DNA of 64,000 nt from Oegoconia quadripuncta (Eukaryota > Arthropoda > Insecta > Lepidoptera > Autostichidae): NCBI GenBank assembly GCA_949316235.1, contig OX438751.1:3248413-3312412 (forward strand), written 5' to 3'. Shown piece after piece: positions 12,408 to 24,545 of this stretch. The position numbers and the translations under genes were made by a program. How positions within the stretch are numbered: the stretch's first letter is position 1; each line of letters begins with the position of its first letter. Under the pieces are notes generated by a model. It made no database searches and was not told the DNA's origin. It worked only from the letters and a program-made list of their open reading frames with translations.

Positions 12408-13240
12408 GTAATGCGTTATTACATATCACGATATTTCCTTTAAGCACTATACCTTACTTAGTACGACTAACAAAGGAAAAATGTGCATAGTAGTGCCGAA
12501 TAAGCCACTGTATATTAGATAATAATCAAAAAAATCTGAGTTTGCCGTACGTCATTACTTCCCAGAATTCGTTCCTTACTAGCGACATTATCAAATGGTG
12601 TAATAATACAGAATGTATTTGTTTTTTCAAAATCAACGAGTTCGATTCCTGGCTAGGAATATAAATTTTCCAAATGATGCAGTTTTAGTTATCATCAAAA
12701 TCGGGCCCGGGGCTCCTTTGAGTACTTTTCGCTATTCCTCGTTGTTTAGGATTTGGCCATTCATGCCCACTTAAATAATTCACCCTGTATATGCAGATAT
12801 GAGGGTTTGGTTTCTGTTCTTTTGTGAGGGTGTCGGACGAATGAGAGATATACATTGTGCGGCCTTGTGATCTCCATTGGTTCGTAAAACATAACGAAAA
12901 TACCACATCTGCTCCGGCGCCGCACGGCTGAAACTCTCCGCGGTGCGCATGCGCGAGGAATGCACTTTCATGTTACTGATGCGTCACGGACAATCTTCCT
13001 CGTGTGAGATGTTCTGTGAAACGCGAGACACATAACAATTCATCTGTTGTTTTTTTAACTAAAGAATTAAAAATATCAGCCATTGGTACCATATACCTAC
13101 TGACTGATTGACTGATCAATAAAAAGTAATTTATGCGCCACCAGACTGCGGACTGCTTTAATAAGTTACACATCAAGGTAATTAACTATTAGAAAAATTT
13201 AACTAGTGAGAATAGGTAATTGGGAAATATCAAATCAAAA

Positions 13241-13790
13241 TATTTTATTTCATAGGATAAAATTATCACTTGAAAACGTCACTATTAATATTAATATTAC
13301 CTTTAAATTTTAAATTTACTGCTCATTCACAAAGCTGACTCCCCAGAGAAGAACGAGCAACAAACTCTAGGGTTGCTCTTTTAAACAGATTAATAGGTTG
13401 TGATTTTATAATTATATGAATAATAAGACAGCCACGAGTATGTCCATGCTTGGTAATCATTCAAATAATCAGTGATTTTATAATAGCAATACATTGCCCT
13501 TTGAAGGATTTACTAACTTTGTGAAGTCGGCTAACATAAACTGATAACTGGATCTTATTCCTTGTATTTTTAGCGAATAAGGTTATATATTTTTTTTGCA
13601 TATAACAAATTCTCATAATGAGAAGTCATTGTTAAGATATTAATTTCCTTAAACTTATATCTAAGAGACACTCTAGGTCCTAATTTATAAATGGCACGAA
13701 TAGCACGCTTCTGCAGAACAAAAATGATATGTATGTCAGCAGCATTTCCCCACAACAATATGCCATATGACATCAACAACAATATAGTTT
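13241..13790 (-). mobile_element. LINE 3' fragment
   Basis: The minus-strand frame 13782-13570 reads SYGILLWGNAADIHIIFVLQ and RAIRAIYKLGPRVSLR, the reverse-transcriptase thumb of a Jockey/CR1-like LINE. The rest (to about 13241) shares the AGAGAAGAACGAGCAACAAA segment with tails at 39835-40330, 43480-43548 and 53088-53460. Degenerate. Confidence 0.75.
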
Positions 13791-14192
13791 CATTAGTTCC
13801 ATTTCAGAGCCATAAGGAACAAAATGAAATGATAAAAAAATGTTTCGCTAGTTTCATAATGGAACTATCTAAAGGAACTAGTGAGAATTATTGTTTTATT
13901 GAATTATGATATCTTCGTGTGATCGAAATATTATATCAGTAGTATCCGCCCGTGGCTCCACCCGCATGTATTTCTTTTTCATTTTGCTAGGTAAAAAAGT
14001 AGGTACGTTCCTAGGTAGTAGGTAAAAGAGTCCTTAAATTACTCTTGTGCAAAAATTAAGTCTAATGTCCCGTAACGACGTAAAAGGAACACAAACAAAC
14101 AGACACAAATTATCATTAACAATATTATATAATATCAAATATGTTATCAAGAATAATATCGGCATTAACGTCTGCCCTTTTTTTCGTTTCAG

Positions 14193-16604
14193 CCAGAAAA
14201 TGACTTCGATAGAAGAAGACAAGTTTCCTTGGGACATCCAGGCTTCAACGAGCACCAGACAAGATTTGGGTTGAGCTCTCCGCTTCAGAACTTCCAACCA
14301 CAAGCTACTCTAGTTAGCCAAACTCCTACTCCACTTCAATACCAGCAGACTCTCTTCCAGCAACAACCTTATGTGCCACAATTCAATAACCTTGTTCCCA
14401 CCCAAAGCCTTCAAAATAATGTAGGCCTTCAAAACAATGTTCCATTATCCAGCAATAATGGATTCCAGTTCAGTCAAGTCCCCACTATCAGTCAGCCTGC
14501 ACTGCAAAACAATTTTCAACAGCAAAATTTGAGACAAGTCGCTCAACCTAACCATAACATACTGCCCCAACAGGTCCCAACACTACCGACTTTCCAAAGC
14601 AACGTACCAATCGCACCAGCACATACATTTCAAAATCCAAATATTGGAAACACTGTTCATATAGGACAGCAAAGACCGACACAGACTGCGTTTCTACCGA
14701 CAATACCAACACTACAAAACCAACCTAGTTTCAGTCAGGCCAGTCCGATAACTATCCAACCAGCACCAAATCTAGCACCGCAAAATTTGAATCTCAACAA
14801 TGCACAAATCCCCTTCCAGCAGAATTTGGGTCAAACTCCACTATTTTCGAACGGTCAAAGTCACCAGAATCCACAATTATCCCAAATACCGAGCCTTGAG
14901 CAACAATCTAAAGAGAATTTGGAAAAGTTAAAGGAGTTACATGAGAGGCAAAGAATAATCCAGAAGCATCAGGAGTTCGTTCAGAAGCAACAACAAAAAC
15001 AACAAGAAAAAGTGGAAAAACTTCACGAGGAGTTCTTAAGTAAGCAAGCAACGAAAAACATTCCACTTTACACGACGACAGAGAGCTATGAAGATTATTT
15101 CTACAGAAATCAGGATAGACGCAGACCGATTTTACCACATGAGACGGATTTATTCAGGAAAGCCGTTGAATTGTACGAGAAGGAACATCCGACGACGACA
15201 ACAAGCACAACTACCACCACCACAACAACTACAACAACTCGACCACCGCCACCCAGATACACTCCACGCCCGAAACCAAAACAAAGAGGACCCCCTCAAG
15301 ATAGGAACAAACAAAAGCTCTATAATGAAATCAAACATCTTCTTGAAGAAAGCGAAACAAAAGGCTTCGATGACAGCCTACGAGCAAAGAGCGTAGCTTT
15401 ACTTCAAAAACCAGACATTCTTAAACAACTCAAAGTGGCTTTGGCTGAAAATCCAGAAGACTTTAATGAGAAGAATTTCACATCGCGGGAGATTTCTTTA
15501 AATGGTCAGAAGTTTGAAGTTATTAGAACGACAAATCCCAATCTAATTCCAAAAGGAGCCATCACTGCTGATGGTTCCAACTTGGCACGTATTATGGCGT
15601 CAACGACGGCGGCGGAGCCACAGAAAGAAGGTCGTATCAATTTAGATGACCTAACCAAAGGTGTTTTACCACCTGGAGCGGACTATGAGCTTATTAAGCA
15701 AGCGGAAAATGGTAAACTTGAAGAAGTTTCCAAGATTCCAAGCGGAATCCAAAATAAAAAGAAAGTTACTTTCGTTTTTCTTGAAGAACAAGACGACGGG
15801 ACGTACAAAGTCAAAGGTGTGAAGGCAAACGGACAACAAACCGAGGAAGGACCTGAAGTGGAGAATATTTTAAATAAAATTAGGAAGGGAGAGATCCAGT
15901 TGCCTGGTTCAACAAAAATATCAAACGGTTTATTCAGTTCCACCACTTCTAGTCCGACGACAGATGCTACGGACTATATAGCTGAATCCTCTCATCATCC
16001 TTCCAGTTACTCTAGCTTCGTGACCACATCAAACCACGGATCTACAGGCCATACCAACCCAATAATCCACACAACTTCATCACCAAACACCTATCGCAAT
16101 TCCATCATTCAATCCACGAGGGTAACTCAGCCACAGACGCAAACATTTACTCCATCGACGCGAATTGTCACGACGACAGAAAGATACATCGCGAAATCCA
16201 CTTCACCAGCTTATTCAGCAACAAGAAATAGCTTTAGTCCATCATCAAGAAGCCCGTTCCCTAGTTCCACCATTGTAAACACTACGCCTTACTATCGACC
16301 AACTCCTGAGGACTTAGTCGTGATAGGATCCAGCACTATAGCACCTGGTATTGATACAACAAACCCGCACTTGAGCATTGCTAGACAAGCAAACCCTACT
16401 CTAGTGGAGATTCTAAAAGAAAACGGTCTGTTTGCGACTGCTAAATATCTGCGCCAATCAGGATTGGATACAATCCTGAATGAAACGGGACCGTATACGA
16501 TATTTGCACCAACAGATAAAGCATTCAGGACGCTGCTGGTACAGCTTGGAGGACCTGATAAAGCTGAAGAGAAGTTCCGTGACAACCCTAGACTGCTGAG
16601 TGGC
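14193..16604 (+). CDS. FAS1 gene, large exon (first one visible)
   Basis: Acceptor TTTCGTTTCAG precedes it and donor GTAAGT follows. It is 2,412 bases, phase 0 at both ends, 804 residues beginning PENDFDRRRQ. It holds the Q/N-rich part, coiled coil, Thr run and the first half of FAS1 domain 1. If the following intron were kept, the frame would run on to a stop near 16725 and cut the domain. Confidence 0.93.
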
Positions 16605-19600
16605 GTAAGTAATTTACATTGTTTAACACGTTCCGGGACACAACTTCTACAAATTGTGTCTGATGATCTCTTCCGGAATATGTTAACAAGTTCAGGGACA
16701 CATCACGCCTCTCGACAGTATTTATAAAATGTTCTGTTATGTCTGGTGATGCGTCTCGGAACGTATTAATGCATATACAAATGGTTTTCTTAGATACAAT
16801 ATAACAGCTTTACTGTATGAATTCACTTTGGTTCGACAATTAAGTACATACGAGGACCAAGAACCGTCTCGACACAGTCATATTTAATTTGCAGCTTCTT
16901 CTCCACCACGTCATTCCCGGGGCATTTGACATCGGGTCCTTACAAGATGAGATGACAGGCGTCTCTCTCGCCGGGACACAACTCAGGGTCAACCAGTACG
17001 ATATGCACGACGTGGAATGGAACGAGGTTCGAGTCACAACCATCAATGGGGCCAGGGTTCTGGACGACAAAAAGGATATCCATATTCCACAGGTAAATTC
17101 CGGTTTTAATACAATTTTTTTTCAGGTTATGTGGAGAATCACTTCTGAGGCCCGTATTTATAAACCGTTCTCAAGATTGACATGGCCTCAAGTTGACGCT
17201 TGAGAATCTGCTGCATATTAAAACAGCATCAGGAAAAATGGTCTTGAGCCTGAGACGCGATCTCAATCTCAAGAACGATTTATTAATACGGGCCTTAGTC
17301 TACATCATCGGTAGGTATGAGTAGAGTACCTACATTACGCTGCGGTGACGCGAGACAAGTCATAGTATGAAACTTTATTTATTTTTTAATAATTAAATGG
17401 TCTAAACCTTTATGTCTGAATGGTAAGTATATACTTACTTATCATTCAAACAAACAAAAAAGAGTTTATATCAATCGGTTCACACTGCTAGAGATATCGC
17501 GTAACCTAGATAGTTTAAAAAAAACCCTTGAAATCATCCAACATGGCTAATCTTTTTTTTTTGACGAGGGGAAATACATTTACGCTTTCGACCCGCCGCC
17601 CGCGCCGCTGACTCCAGAAACAGGAGCGGTCCTACTCACTAAAACCCCCCGGTGTTCCTCCACTCGCACCGTAGCGACATGGCCACGGGTACCCCGTGAT
17701 ACTTTTTTTTTGAGTTCTTCTCCTCGATCTTGAGAACGGTTTATTAATACGGGCTAAAAACTGGACTCACACACATCTCGTAATACCCATCGTTTTTCGT
17801 ACCTCCCTCTTTTTTGAAGTTGGCGCAATATTGTAGAAAGAAATAGTAGAAATCCACAAATGAGTAGAACCATTCTTGTAATTTTAAACAAAACGCTCCG
17901 CTTAATAAGCACACTTACACAAGTCAGACATGAAAGAAAATCGTGCAGCTTAATGTGATCTTGATTAATAGTTTCGATGTTTCATACGAATGGTCCGCCC
18001 ACGTGGTGAGGTCAGGTCAATCTATTGCATCGTAATCAATGACCTTAATGAAGGTAACATCACGCCAATGTTTAATTACGAGTGTGTTAAATAAAATTAT
18101 ATAGGTAGGTACTTACATGAGTAACATCGTTTATTCAACTCTTACCAACTGCTCCGTGTTCGTCTTGTCTAATTACCTGTTTATCCGTTATTTAGCGTGA
18201 CTATGAATTAGTTCTTGATACCAAAAGATATGCATATATGTACTCATGATTACAAAGAACTTTCCCAAAGGAACAACATTTTTAAAACTATTACACACTT
18301 GCTTAATCTAAACCAAGCCTGATGAAGGCCCAAGATGGAAAATTGCTTTCAAAAATTAATTTAAAAAAGTTGTACTATTAGTTGCAGACGAATCGACGAC
18401 ATGGCATGATTATGATTAATCAATAGAAGCTGCCTATACAAGCTATAGATTACGTTTCACAATATTGCTTGGTTTCACAAATTTAATTTTTATTTCACCT
18501 TGTTAATTCAATTGCAGTAGGATTAGGACAAAAAAAATGGATAAAAAATTGCATATTTTAATAAATCTAAAACAATTGCCTTTTAATAATAATAGTCTGC
18601 ATATTTTTGAAGACCAGAAGTAAAGATAAGTCCTTGTGATAAGATCCAAAGCACTGGTTTTAACAAAAACCGACAGGTCCAAGGAAAACACAACACACTT
18701 TTATATAGGTACTCATCTGATACTATGTCCAGCAGACCGCATAATTTTTTACCTGATTCAAAAACAAAGAGGAAATAATAGTCGTTTACACGCACTGGCC
18801 ATAATTTCATCTGATATAATGGTCAACAGACATAATATTGTTTCTCATAATTTCATATGTCATACTCATTGTTTACTATATACGTCACATGCTAGAAACT
18901 TTGTTTCCAATAAAGTCAATTTCAATAACATCATTTGTTATCATCATTGTAGCCGTAATTATCACATGCCATAACATCATTTGCCATCGAAATTGCTTCT
19001 AGAAAAAAATCATAAAATGGATTTAAACGATCAATAGGTTTAGGTTAGGATAAAACATGAAAGACAAGGCACGAGCCGAGCGAGCGAAGCGAGCGTGCCG
19101 CGGCAGCAGCCGGCGAAGTGCCAGAAAGTCAATCGCTTTTTAAAACCTGGATAGATTCGAAATTAATTTTGTATGGCGTTGAAATATTATGTTAAATAAT
19201 ATTATTGCAATTAATAAAATGAATAACAATACGTATGACACTCGTATCTTATGGAATTTAATGTACGGATAAACAAGACGTAATTCGGGCAAATGAAATT
19301 CGGGCAAGTAAAATTCAGGCATATGAGTATTATTGCATATAATTTTCGGGCAACAATAGAAATCCAATAATATTATTCAAGTCGAAGAGTTTCTCGCACA
19401 AGAGTCTGTCGTACCATATTAATTCCTTAAATGATAGTAATCTGTTGTGCAGTCAGCATACGGAACTCGTCAATGGCAAAGAGCATAACTACGTACCTAC
19501 GAGTAAAGTATTTAAAATTTTAAGTTTTACCTTGAAGTCGTTTTCATGGTTTTACATTATGTACTGGATACGCGTTTGATCACAGTCTCACTTTGTGGAA

Positions 19601-22600
19601 ATTATACGATGAGGTCGTAGATAAAGCATATGCGATTACAGTAAATATGTCATTTGCCAGTACTCCATTGAGTACCGCCTCCGTGGCTCCATGTAAACAA
19701 CATGGGGTTTACGATTCGGAGGTCGCGGGTTCGATCCCCAGCGGGGAACATGTTTAAGTACTCGGTTTGGTGTGTGGTAGGGCAATTCAAATGTCCGCCT
19801 GGCTAGTTACCATCTTATGTAAATCTGCCGCCAAGTGTCAGAGATGAGATAGCCAGTCCTCCCAAATGTGTTGGCGTTTCCGGCTCAGTACGCTTCCACC
19901 TTCGACCTCATCTTAATTTAACATCAGGTGTGATTGAGGTCAAGTACCAACCCGTTGTGCATAAAAAAAAGAAACTAATGGTCACCCGTCAAAGAAATAC
20001 TGACCGCTCTAGACATTGCTTAACTTTGCTAATCGAAAACTAATAGCGAGTGTTTGATTCATACATGCATGCGTACATAATGTCGCGCCTGTTTCCCGTA
20101 GGGGTAGGCAGAGACCACATACAAAGTACTTAGGCCAGTATTTCAGAATGTTACGCAAGCATAGATCTCCGCTTGAGGACAGTTAAAAAGGGACAGTTTT
20201 ATGGAACATGTATAGCGTCTCTTTCTAACTAAGCTCAAGCTAAGTTTGCTGACTTTATTTATATAAACCAAATTTTCCTATTTCCAGGGAATCGCCCACG
20301 CTGTGGACAGAGTGATGTTCCCTCTGCCGGTCGGCGATCTGGTGCAGACATTACAAGCTGACAGGGACAGGCGGTTCACCACTTTCCTGAAAGCAGTATT
20401 CGCCAGCGGTTTCGCAGACACTCTTTCTGGTGAGTTCAAATCACTTTCTTTCTTGTAATAAAACCCCACTGATTGAAGTGTTGGCCACTTACCAATAGAA
20501 CGACTCCTTTTAACTCATGCTGCCCATTTAGATGGACAGACGACATAAAAATGTGGCGGGTAGTTGTGATGCAGGCGGCATTGGACATCCTTGGGGGAGC
20601 CCTAGAGAAAGACTTAGATAATGATGATAAAGTTGTTATTGTTGATCGAAAATGATACGTTTAAAGCATGAATAAACGCAAGCGATTATTTTTAGAGGTA
20701 TTACAAACACATAGGGGACCGCGATAAGGTGACTAGTAGAGCCTATTTAAAAAAAGCTTCTTCATAAGGTAATTCTTGCATTTGAGGCGACAACTTCGCA
20801 CCACGCCAGACGCCATTTCTGTGTAGGCCTAGAGAGATCATGAAGCATAATAAGGAAAGGCGATAAGTATGCCCTCTAAATATTTGTGTGTATAACAATA
20901 ATAACCTTTATTGTTTCACACACAAGGTAAATAGTAAGAAAATATCTAAACAACAGCATTATTACAAAATTCAGGCCCAAATATACTATTTCACTTGTGA
21001 GAGACTGGCATCTGAACTAGGAAAATAAACCTGTTTTTCAGATTGCCAGGCCCCTAGGGGTCGCAGGCAGTAACAATGTTATTATACCGATACATAACAA
21101 TATAGCAAATATAATTAAAAAGTGGAAACAGTATAACATAGTTCGGTAAAGTATAAATTAAGGCTGTCAATAAAATTATCGATCACAATTCTTGATTATC
21201 GAAGCTTGTATCTATTTTAATATAATTAACGCAGTTAAGGCCGAATAATTTCCTGACGAAATATTGTAGGCAATTACGTGTCACCTCATACTACTCTGTT
21301 AATATTTCGCTTTTGAAAATATACTCGGTCGGAGTAAGGTAGCGGTCGACCTCTCTGAACATTTTTTATATTTTGAAGGAATGTGTTCTTGGTCGATAAC
21401 TGAACAGCTTGTGATTGAGCCCCACTTTATGGGACTCTTCTTAGTGATCTGGCCTTAGAAACCCACGGTTGCGGGTTCGAATTCTGCTAGGCGTGTGTGA
21501 CGAAAACCTATATATACGACCATGTTTATATAAATATTTATCCGTTATCTAGTATTAATCATACTGTTTGCCTAGTTTGGGACTAGATAATGGGTGTAAT
21601 AAGTGAGAGGAGGCTGTCCCCTAACGGTGGGGACATGTAAGGCTGGTGATGTATGTATGTAAAAGGGGGAGGTGTCCCAAATATTTATTTATTGGGCCTT
21701 TACCTATGACATTTGAGTTTTTCTTCTTCGTTAATCATATGTACCAATTCCTGCGATTTTCAAAGCTTTATATATCCAAATTTGTTTTTTATTTGGAAAA
21801 TGGAATATTATTTCAAGGTTTCACATGAAATATTTTTTAATTTCTAGCCTAAATCACATAATAAAAAAAAATTGAACAGAGCTCTTTTCATGTGCTTCCC
21901 ATAATCATTTCTTAGATTCCCTGAAACTTTTATAAAGCGGTTACTTTTCAAAATTAGCGCTGCCTATAATATACACAAAGTCTAGCTAAATTTGGATTTG
22001 CCGTTACTTAAAAAAAAAAACAAAAATGTTTGTATGGAGAAAACAGTCTTAATGAAATTCTTCATACAAAACGCCAATTTCATAGTTAAGGACCTAATAA
22101 TATTACAAAAAATAATATATTTTCGTCTCTTCTAGAAACCAAAACGTACACTGTTTTCGCGCCGACGGATGCGGCGTTCGCGCGCATGTCGCCGACGGAA
22201 CTGGCGCGGTACTCCGACCGGGCGGCGGCGCGCGCGCTCGTGGCGAGGCACGTGCTGCCGGGGACGCTGTACAGCGCCGGCATGAGATACTACCAGCTCA
22301 GGAACTCCATGGAGGACGCCAAGCCTCTGACGCTGCAGAAGAACTCTGGTAATGATCCTGGTCTGGATCTGTGTGCAAAGTGCGAGTTTTGTCTCGTTTT
22401 TAACTTTACCGTGGCGTTCGCGTTTACGCAAAAAGTATCTATGAAAAAAATCGTTTTGCAAACTATCCGCTAGAGGGGCTGTATATATCTTCAAACAAAT
22501 CATCACGTAAACGTGAACGCAGTAGTAAAGTTAAGTCGAAACAAAACTCACACTCCGCCCTCTGGTCACACAATCAAATGCTAACCTGTTTTTTTATGCA

Positions 22601-23267
22601 CTACGGGTTAGCCCTTGACCTCAATTACACTCGTTGTTAAGTGAAGATAAGACCGAAGTTGGAAGCGTATACAGACCCGGAAACCCCATCTTACTTATCT
22701 GTGACAACCGGAACACAACAATGCTATTAACATTGGTGTTTGACGGCAAACTTAGATAAAATGGTGTTAGTCAGCCAGGCGGACATTTAAAATGCCCTAC
22801 CATCAAACCAAGTACTAAACATGTACCCCGCTGGGAAACGAAACCGCGACCTCCGCTTCGTAAACCGTATGTTGTTTACATTGAGCCACGGAGGCGGTTA
22901 AAGTTATGTGTGAATAAGGCTGCCCGCCCACGACAGACTTTTTTGTAGGGCCGATTATTTCGTCAATACTTTTAGCATCGATATTGTGACCGACTTTTTG
23001 TAGGACGTGAGCGTTAAAATATTGCAATCAGTACGTTCCATTTTTCTCCTACAAAAAATCGGTCACCGATTATCGATCGTGCGCGGGCTTAAATACACCT
23101 TAGAACATGATTCGTGTATTCACATATACCAACCGACTACCCGACAAGCAGTATTACGTCACATTTTGTTTGTTGCAGGACGAATCAAAGTGAACAACGC
23201 CCAAGTAGTGACCCACAACATCCCGGCCACCAACGGCGTGATCCACGCGGTCGACACCATCTTGTGA
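14193..23267 (+). CDS. FAS1 (fasciclin) two-domain protein gene, 3' five exons; 5' end missing
   Basis: Exons 14193-16604, 16895-17092, 20288-20429, 22136-22348 and 23179-23267 join in phase to 1,017 residues plus a TGA stop. The protein opens with a Gln/Asn/Pro-rich stretch (about residues 15-230), then a Gln/Lys/Glu-rich coiled coil (about 235-285), a Thr run followed by Pro/Arg (about 333-365), a charged middle part and a Ser/Thr-rich linker. Two FAS1 domains close it (about 728-888 and 889-1017), each with the family signature: YTIFAPTDKAF with LLLHHVIPG, and YTVFAPTDAAF with LVARHVLPG; the last ends VIHAVDTIL. FAS1 domains are extracellular adhesion/matrix modules (TGFBI, periostin, midline fasciclin); the low-complexity N-terminal part suggests a matrix or cuticle-associated protein, which is inference. 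The frame is open right up to the acceptor at 14191-14192, so the true start and any signal peptide lie in upstream exons I could not find. No ATG sits at the beginning of this frame; its first possible alternative start is a TTG at 14229. Confidence 0.9.
16895..17092 (+). CDS. FAS1 gene, exon with HHVIPG core
   Basis: Acceptor AATTTGCAG, donor GTAAAT. It is 198 bases, phase 0, 66 residues starting LLLHHVIPGAF, the conserved second block of FAS1 domain 1, and ending DIHIPQ just before the hydrophobic VDRVMFP strand supplied by the next exon. Confidence 0.93.
17149..17294. mobile_element. MITE-E, 146 bp, GGCCCGTATT ends
   Basis: Left GGCCCGTATTTATAAACCGT, right TTATTAATACGGGCC, with subterminal TCTCAAGATTG / AATCTCAAGAAC. 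Just downstream of the FAS1 exon 16895-17092. A right-end fragment lies at 17735-17757. Confidence 0.75.
17758..19675. other. FAS1 gene intron, no gene; short degenerate repeats
   Basis: 18700-18990 repeats phrases like CATAATTTCAT and ATAATGGTCAACAGA; 19260-19360 repeats AATTCGGGCAAATGA; 19060-19110 is a GC-rich GAGCGAGCGAAGCGAGCG block. No exon. Confidence 0.4.
19676..19972 (+). mobile_element. SINE-A, near full length, in FAS1 intron
   Basis: CCGCCTCCGTGGCTCCATGT head, GGTTCGATCCCCAGCGGGG, CCGCCTGGCTAG, then CCCGTTGTGCATAAAAAAAA. Confidence 0.8.
20087..20260. mobile_element. RTE tail scrap (minus) followed by a MITE-F copy
   Basis: 20087-20127 matches the CCTGTTTCCCGTAGGGGTAG tail seen at 54681. 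20132-20260 starts GGCCAGTATTTCAGAATGTT and shares GATCTCCGCTTGAGGACAGT with the copy at 62504-62643. Intron of the FAS1 gene. Confidence 0.5.
20288..20429 (+). CDS. FAS1 gene, exon joining domains 1 and 2
   Basis: Acceptor CTATTTCCAG, donor GTGAGT; 142 bases. It begins GIAHAVDRVMFP, the end of FAS1 domain 1, and continues into the first helices of domain 2 (TTFLKAVFASGFADTLS). Confidence 0.92.
20470..21435. other. FAS1 gene intron
   Basis: 20895-21080 looks like a minus-strand LINE tail (CCTTTATTGTTTCACACACA, CAGGCCCCTAGGGGTCGCAG). 20560-20655 has scraps resembling the end of a LINE protein (plus). Otherwise nothing. Confidence 0.4.
21440..21655 (+). mobile_element. SINE-B-like copy, degenerate
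   Basis: GTTGCGGGTTCGAATTCTGC B box, then AACCTATATATACGACCATG and CCGTTATCTAG, as in the 33.0-kb and 55.0-kb relatives. Confidence 0.5.
21694..22094. mobile_element. MITE-D copy, inverted orientation, next to a FAS1 exon
   Basis: Starts GGGCCTTTACCTATGACATT and ends GCCAATTTCATAGTTAAGGACC, the reverse of the other copies. Its right end is about 41 bp before the exon at 22136. Confidence 0.75.
22136..22348 (+). CDS. FAS1 gene, exon with FAPTDAAF and RHVLPG
   Basis: Acceptor CTCTTCTAG, donor GTAATG; 213 bases. It is markedly more GC-rich than its surroundings (many GCG/CGC alanine and arginine codons). The upstream intron carries a MITE whose end at about 22094 lies only some 41 bp from this exon. 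Confidence 0.92.
22589..22898 (-). mobile_element. SINE-A in the last FAS1 intron
   Basis: T-run and ATGCACTACGGG at the left (tail), CATTGAGCCACGGAGGCGG at the right (head). Slightly diverged. Confidence 0.75.
23179..23267 (+). CDS. FAS1 gene, terminal exon
   Basis: Acceptor TTTGTTGCAG. It is 89 bases, encoding GRIKVNNAQVVTHNIPATNG and the closing VIHAVDTIL of FAS1 domain 2, then TGA. Confidence 0.92.
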
Positions 23268-23447
23268 ACGCACGCGCATGCGTCAGCATTTACCCGCCAA
23301 ATTAGCTTCAATGAAGCTTAGACCTTCATTCTTCCAAGTTAAATACTCTTAGCCGCCGCTGTTGGCTGCCCTTCCAATTTAACATTAAGATTGTAAATAT
23401 AAAATTAGTTTAAGATAATAATTTATACACGTGTTAGTGTTTTTGTA

Positions 23448-23453
23448 AATAAA
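23448..23453 (+). promoter_or_regulatory. poly(A) signal of the FAS1 gene
   Basis: AATAAA about 180 bp after the stop codon, in an AT-rich 3' UTR and followed by a T-rich stretch. It fits the 3' end of the FAS1 transcript. Confidence 0.6.
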
Positions 23454-23754
23454 TTTTTATAACTAAAAAAATTGTGCGTTATTTTGCCCAATGTTAAAAA
23501 ATTGGCGGGAAACCGAAATATCGATAAAGAGGACATACGCTGGTTAAGTTTTTAATTTTCGAAGTCAAAAGTGGTATAAATGTGAAGCATGTCTATTTCA
23601 GGGATTGTCCAAAACGGCTGCACATATTAAAAATGATATTTTATATTCGAAAGCTGGTGTTTGCGAGACAGTTCTTAGCCATGTTTGATGAAATTGACTC
23701 GACCTTTTCTAAGATATTTAGTTTTTAACATAATTGGTTTATTTATCACAATGA

Positions 23755-24335
23755 TATAATTCTATAAATGCGAAAGTTTGGATGTTTGTTTGTTTATTGC
23801 TCAATCACGGAAAAACGGATTTGGATGAAATTTGGTATATAAGTAGATAAACCCTAGATTAAGACAGGATATTTTTTATCCCGATAAAGAAGTAGTTCCC
23901 GCGGAATAAACAAATTTGCGCGATAAAGTTATTCCACACAGGCGAAGCCGCGGACGGAAAACTAGTATTATATAAATAGTAACAAATAATGCAACAAATT
24001 TTTCATAATATTCTAAATTAAATATTTCAGACATTTATACTAATTATGTGGTACCCAACTAAGCATGGTTTATAATATATGGATAATAGACGGACATACA
24101 TAAATATTTATATAAACATCCATATCCCAACTAATATTATAAATGCTAAAGTTTGTGTGTTTATGCCTGTGTGGATGTATGTATGTTTGTTACCGCTTCA
24201 CACCTATACGGCGGGACGGATTTGGATAAAATTTGGTGGGTAGACAGATCACGATCTGGAGTAACATATTGGCAAATTTTTTGCTGAACCGATTTTGATA
24301 AAATCTTCCACGCAGACGAAGCGAAGAATAATAAA
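23755..24335. repeat. two Helitron-like (CCGCGG-rich) repeat copies
   Basis: 23755-23970: TATAAATGCGAAAGTTTGGA to GGCGAAGCCGCGGACGGAAA then ACTAGTA. 24122-24335: a second, more decayed copy. Similar: 9185-9330, 28365-28590, 45224-45370, 46647-46762. The CTAG end without TIR or A tail resembles lepidopteran non-autonomous Helitrons (inference). Confidence 0.55.
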
Positions 24336-24496
24336 GCTCATATTCATTGCACAAATTTTTCCCCCCCGCGGGATTCGAACTCGCAACCGGTTTCGCAGAC
24401 ATACGCACTATATTAATCGGTCGTTCATATTATTGGAACCTTAGCTTTGACTGGCTTCATAGTAATAAAAATCCGACTTATCTTTAAAAAAAATAC

Positions 24497-24502
24497 TTTA
24501 AT
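24497..24502 (-). promoter_or_regulatory. possible poly(A) signal (ATTAAA) of EIF2AK1
   Basis: The minus strand reads ATTAAA about 45 bp after the stop codon, followed by an A/T-rich run. This is a common variant signal; no better one is seen nearby. Confidence 0.35.
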
Positions 24503-24545
24503 AGGTATCACTAACACACGCACACAAACACACATATAAACTGCA

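Noticed and set aside
14229..16727. The 832-residue open frame taken as a complete gene starting at 14229
   Set aside because: The first codon is TTG, not ATG, and the frame stays open upstream to a splice acceptor. Its end after 16604 is intron sequence; the FAS1 domain continues in the exon at 16895.
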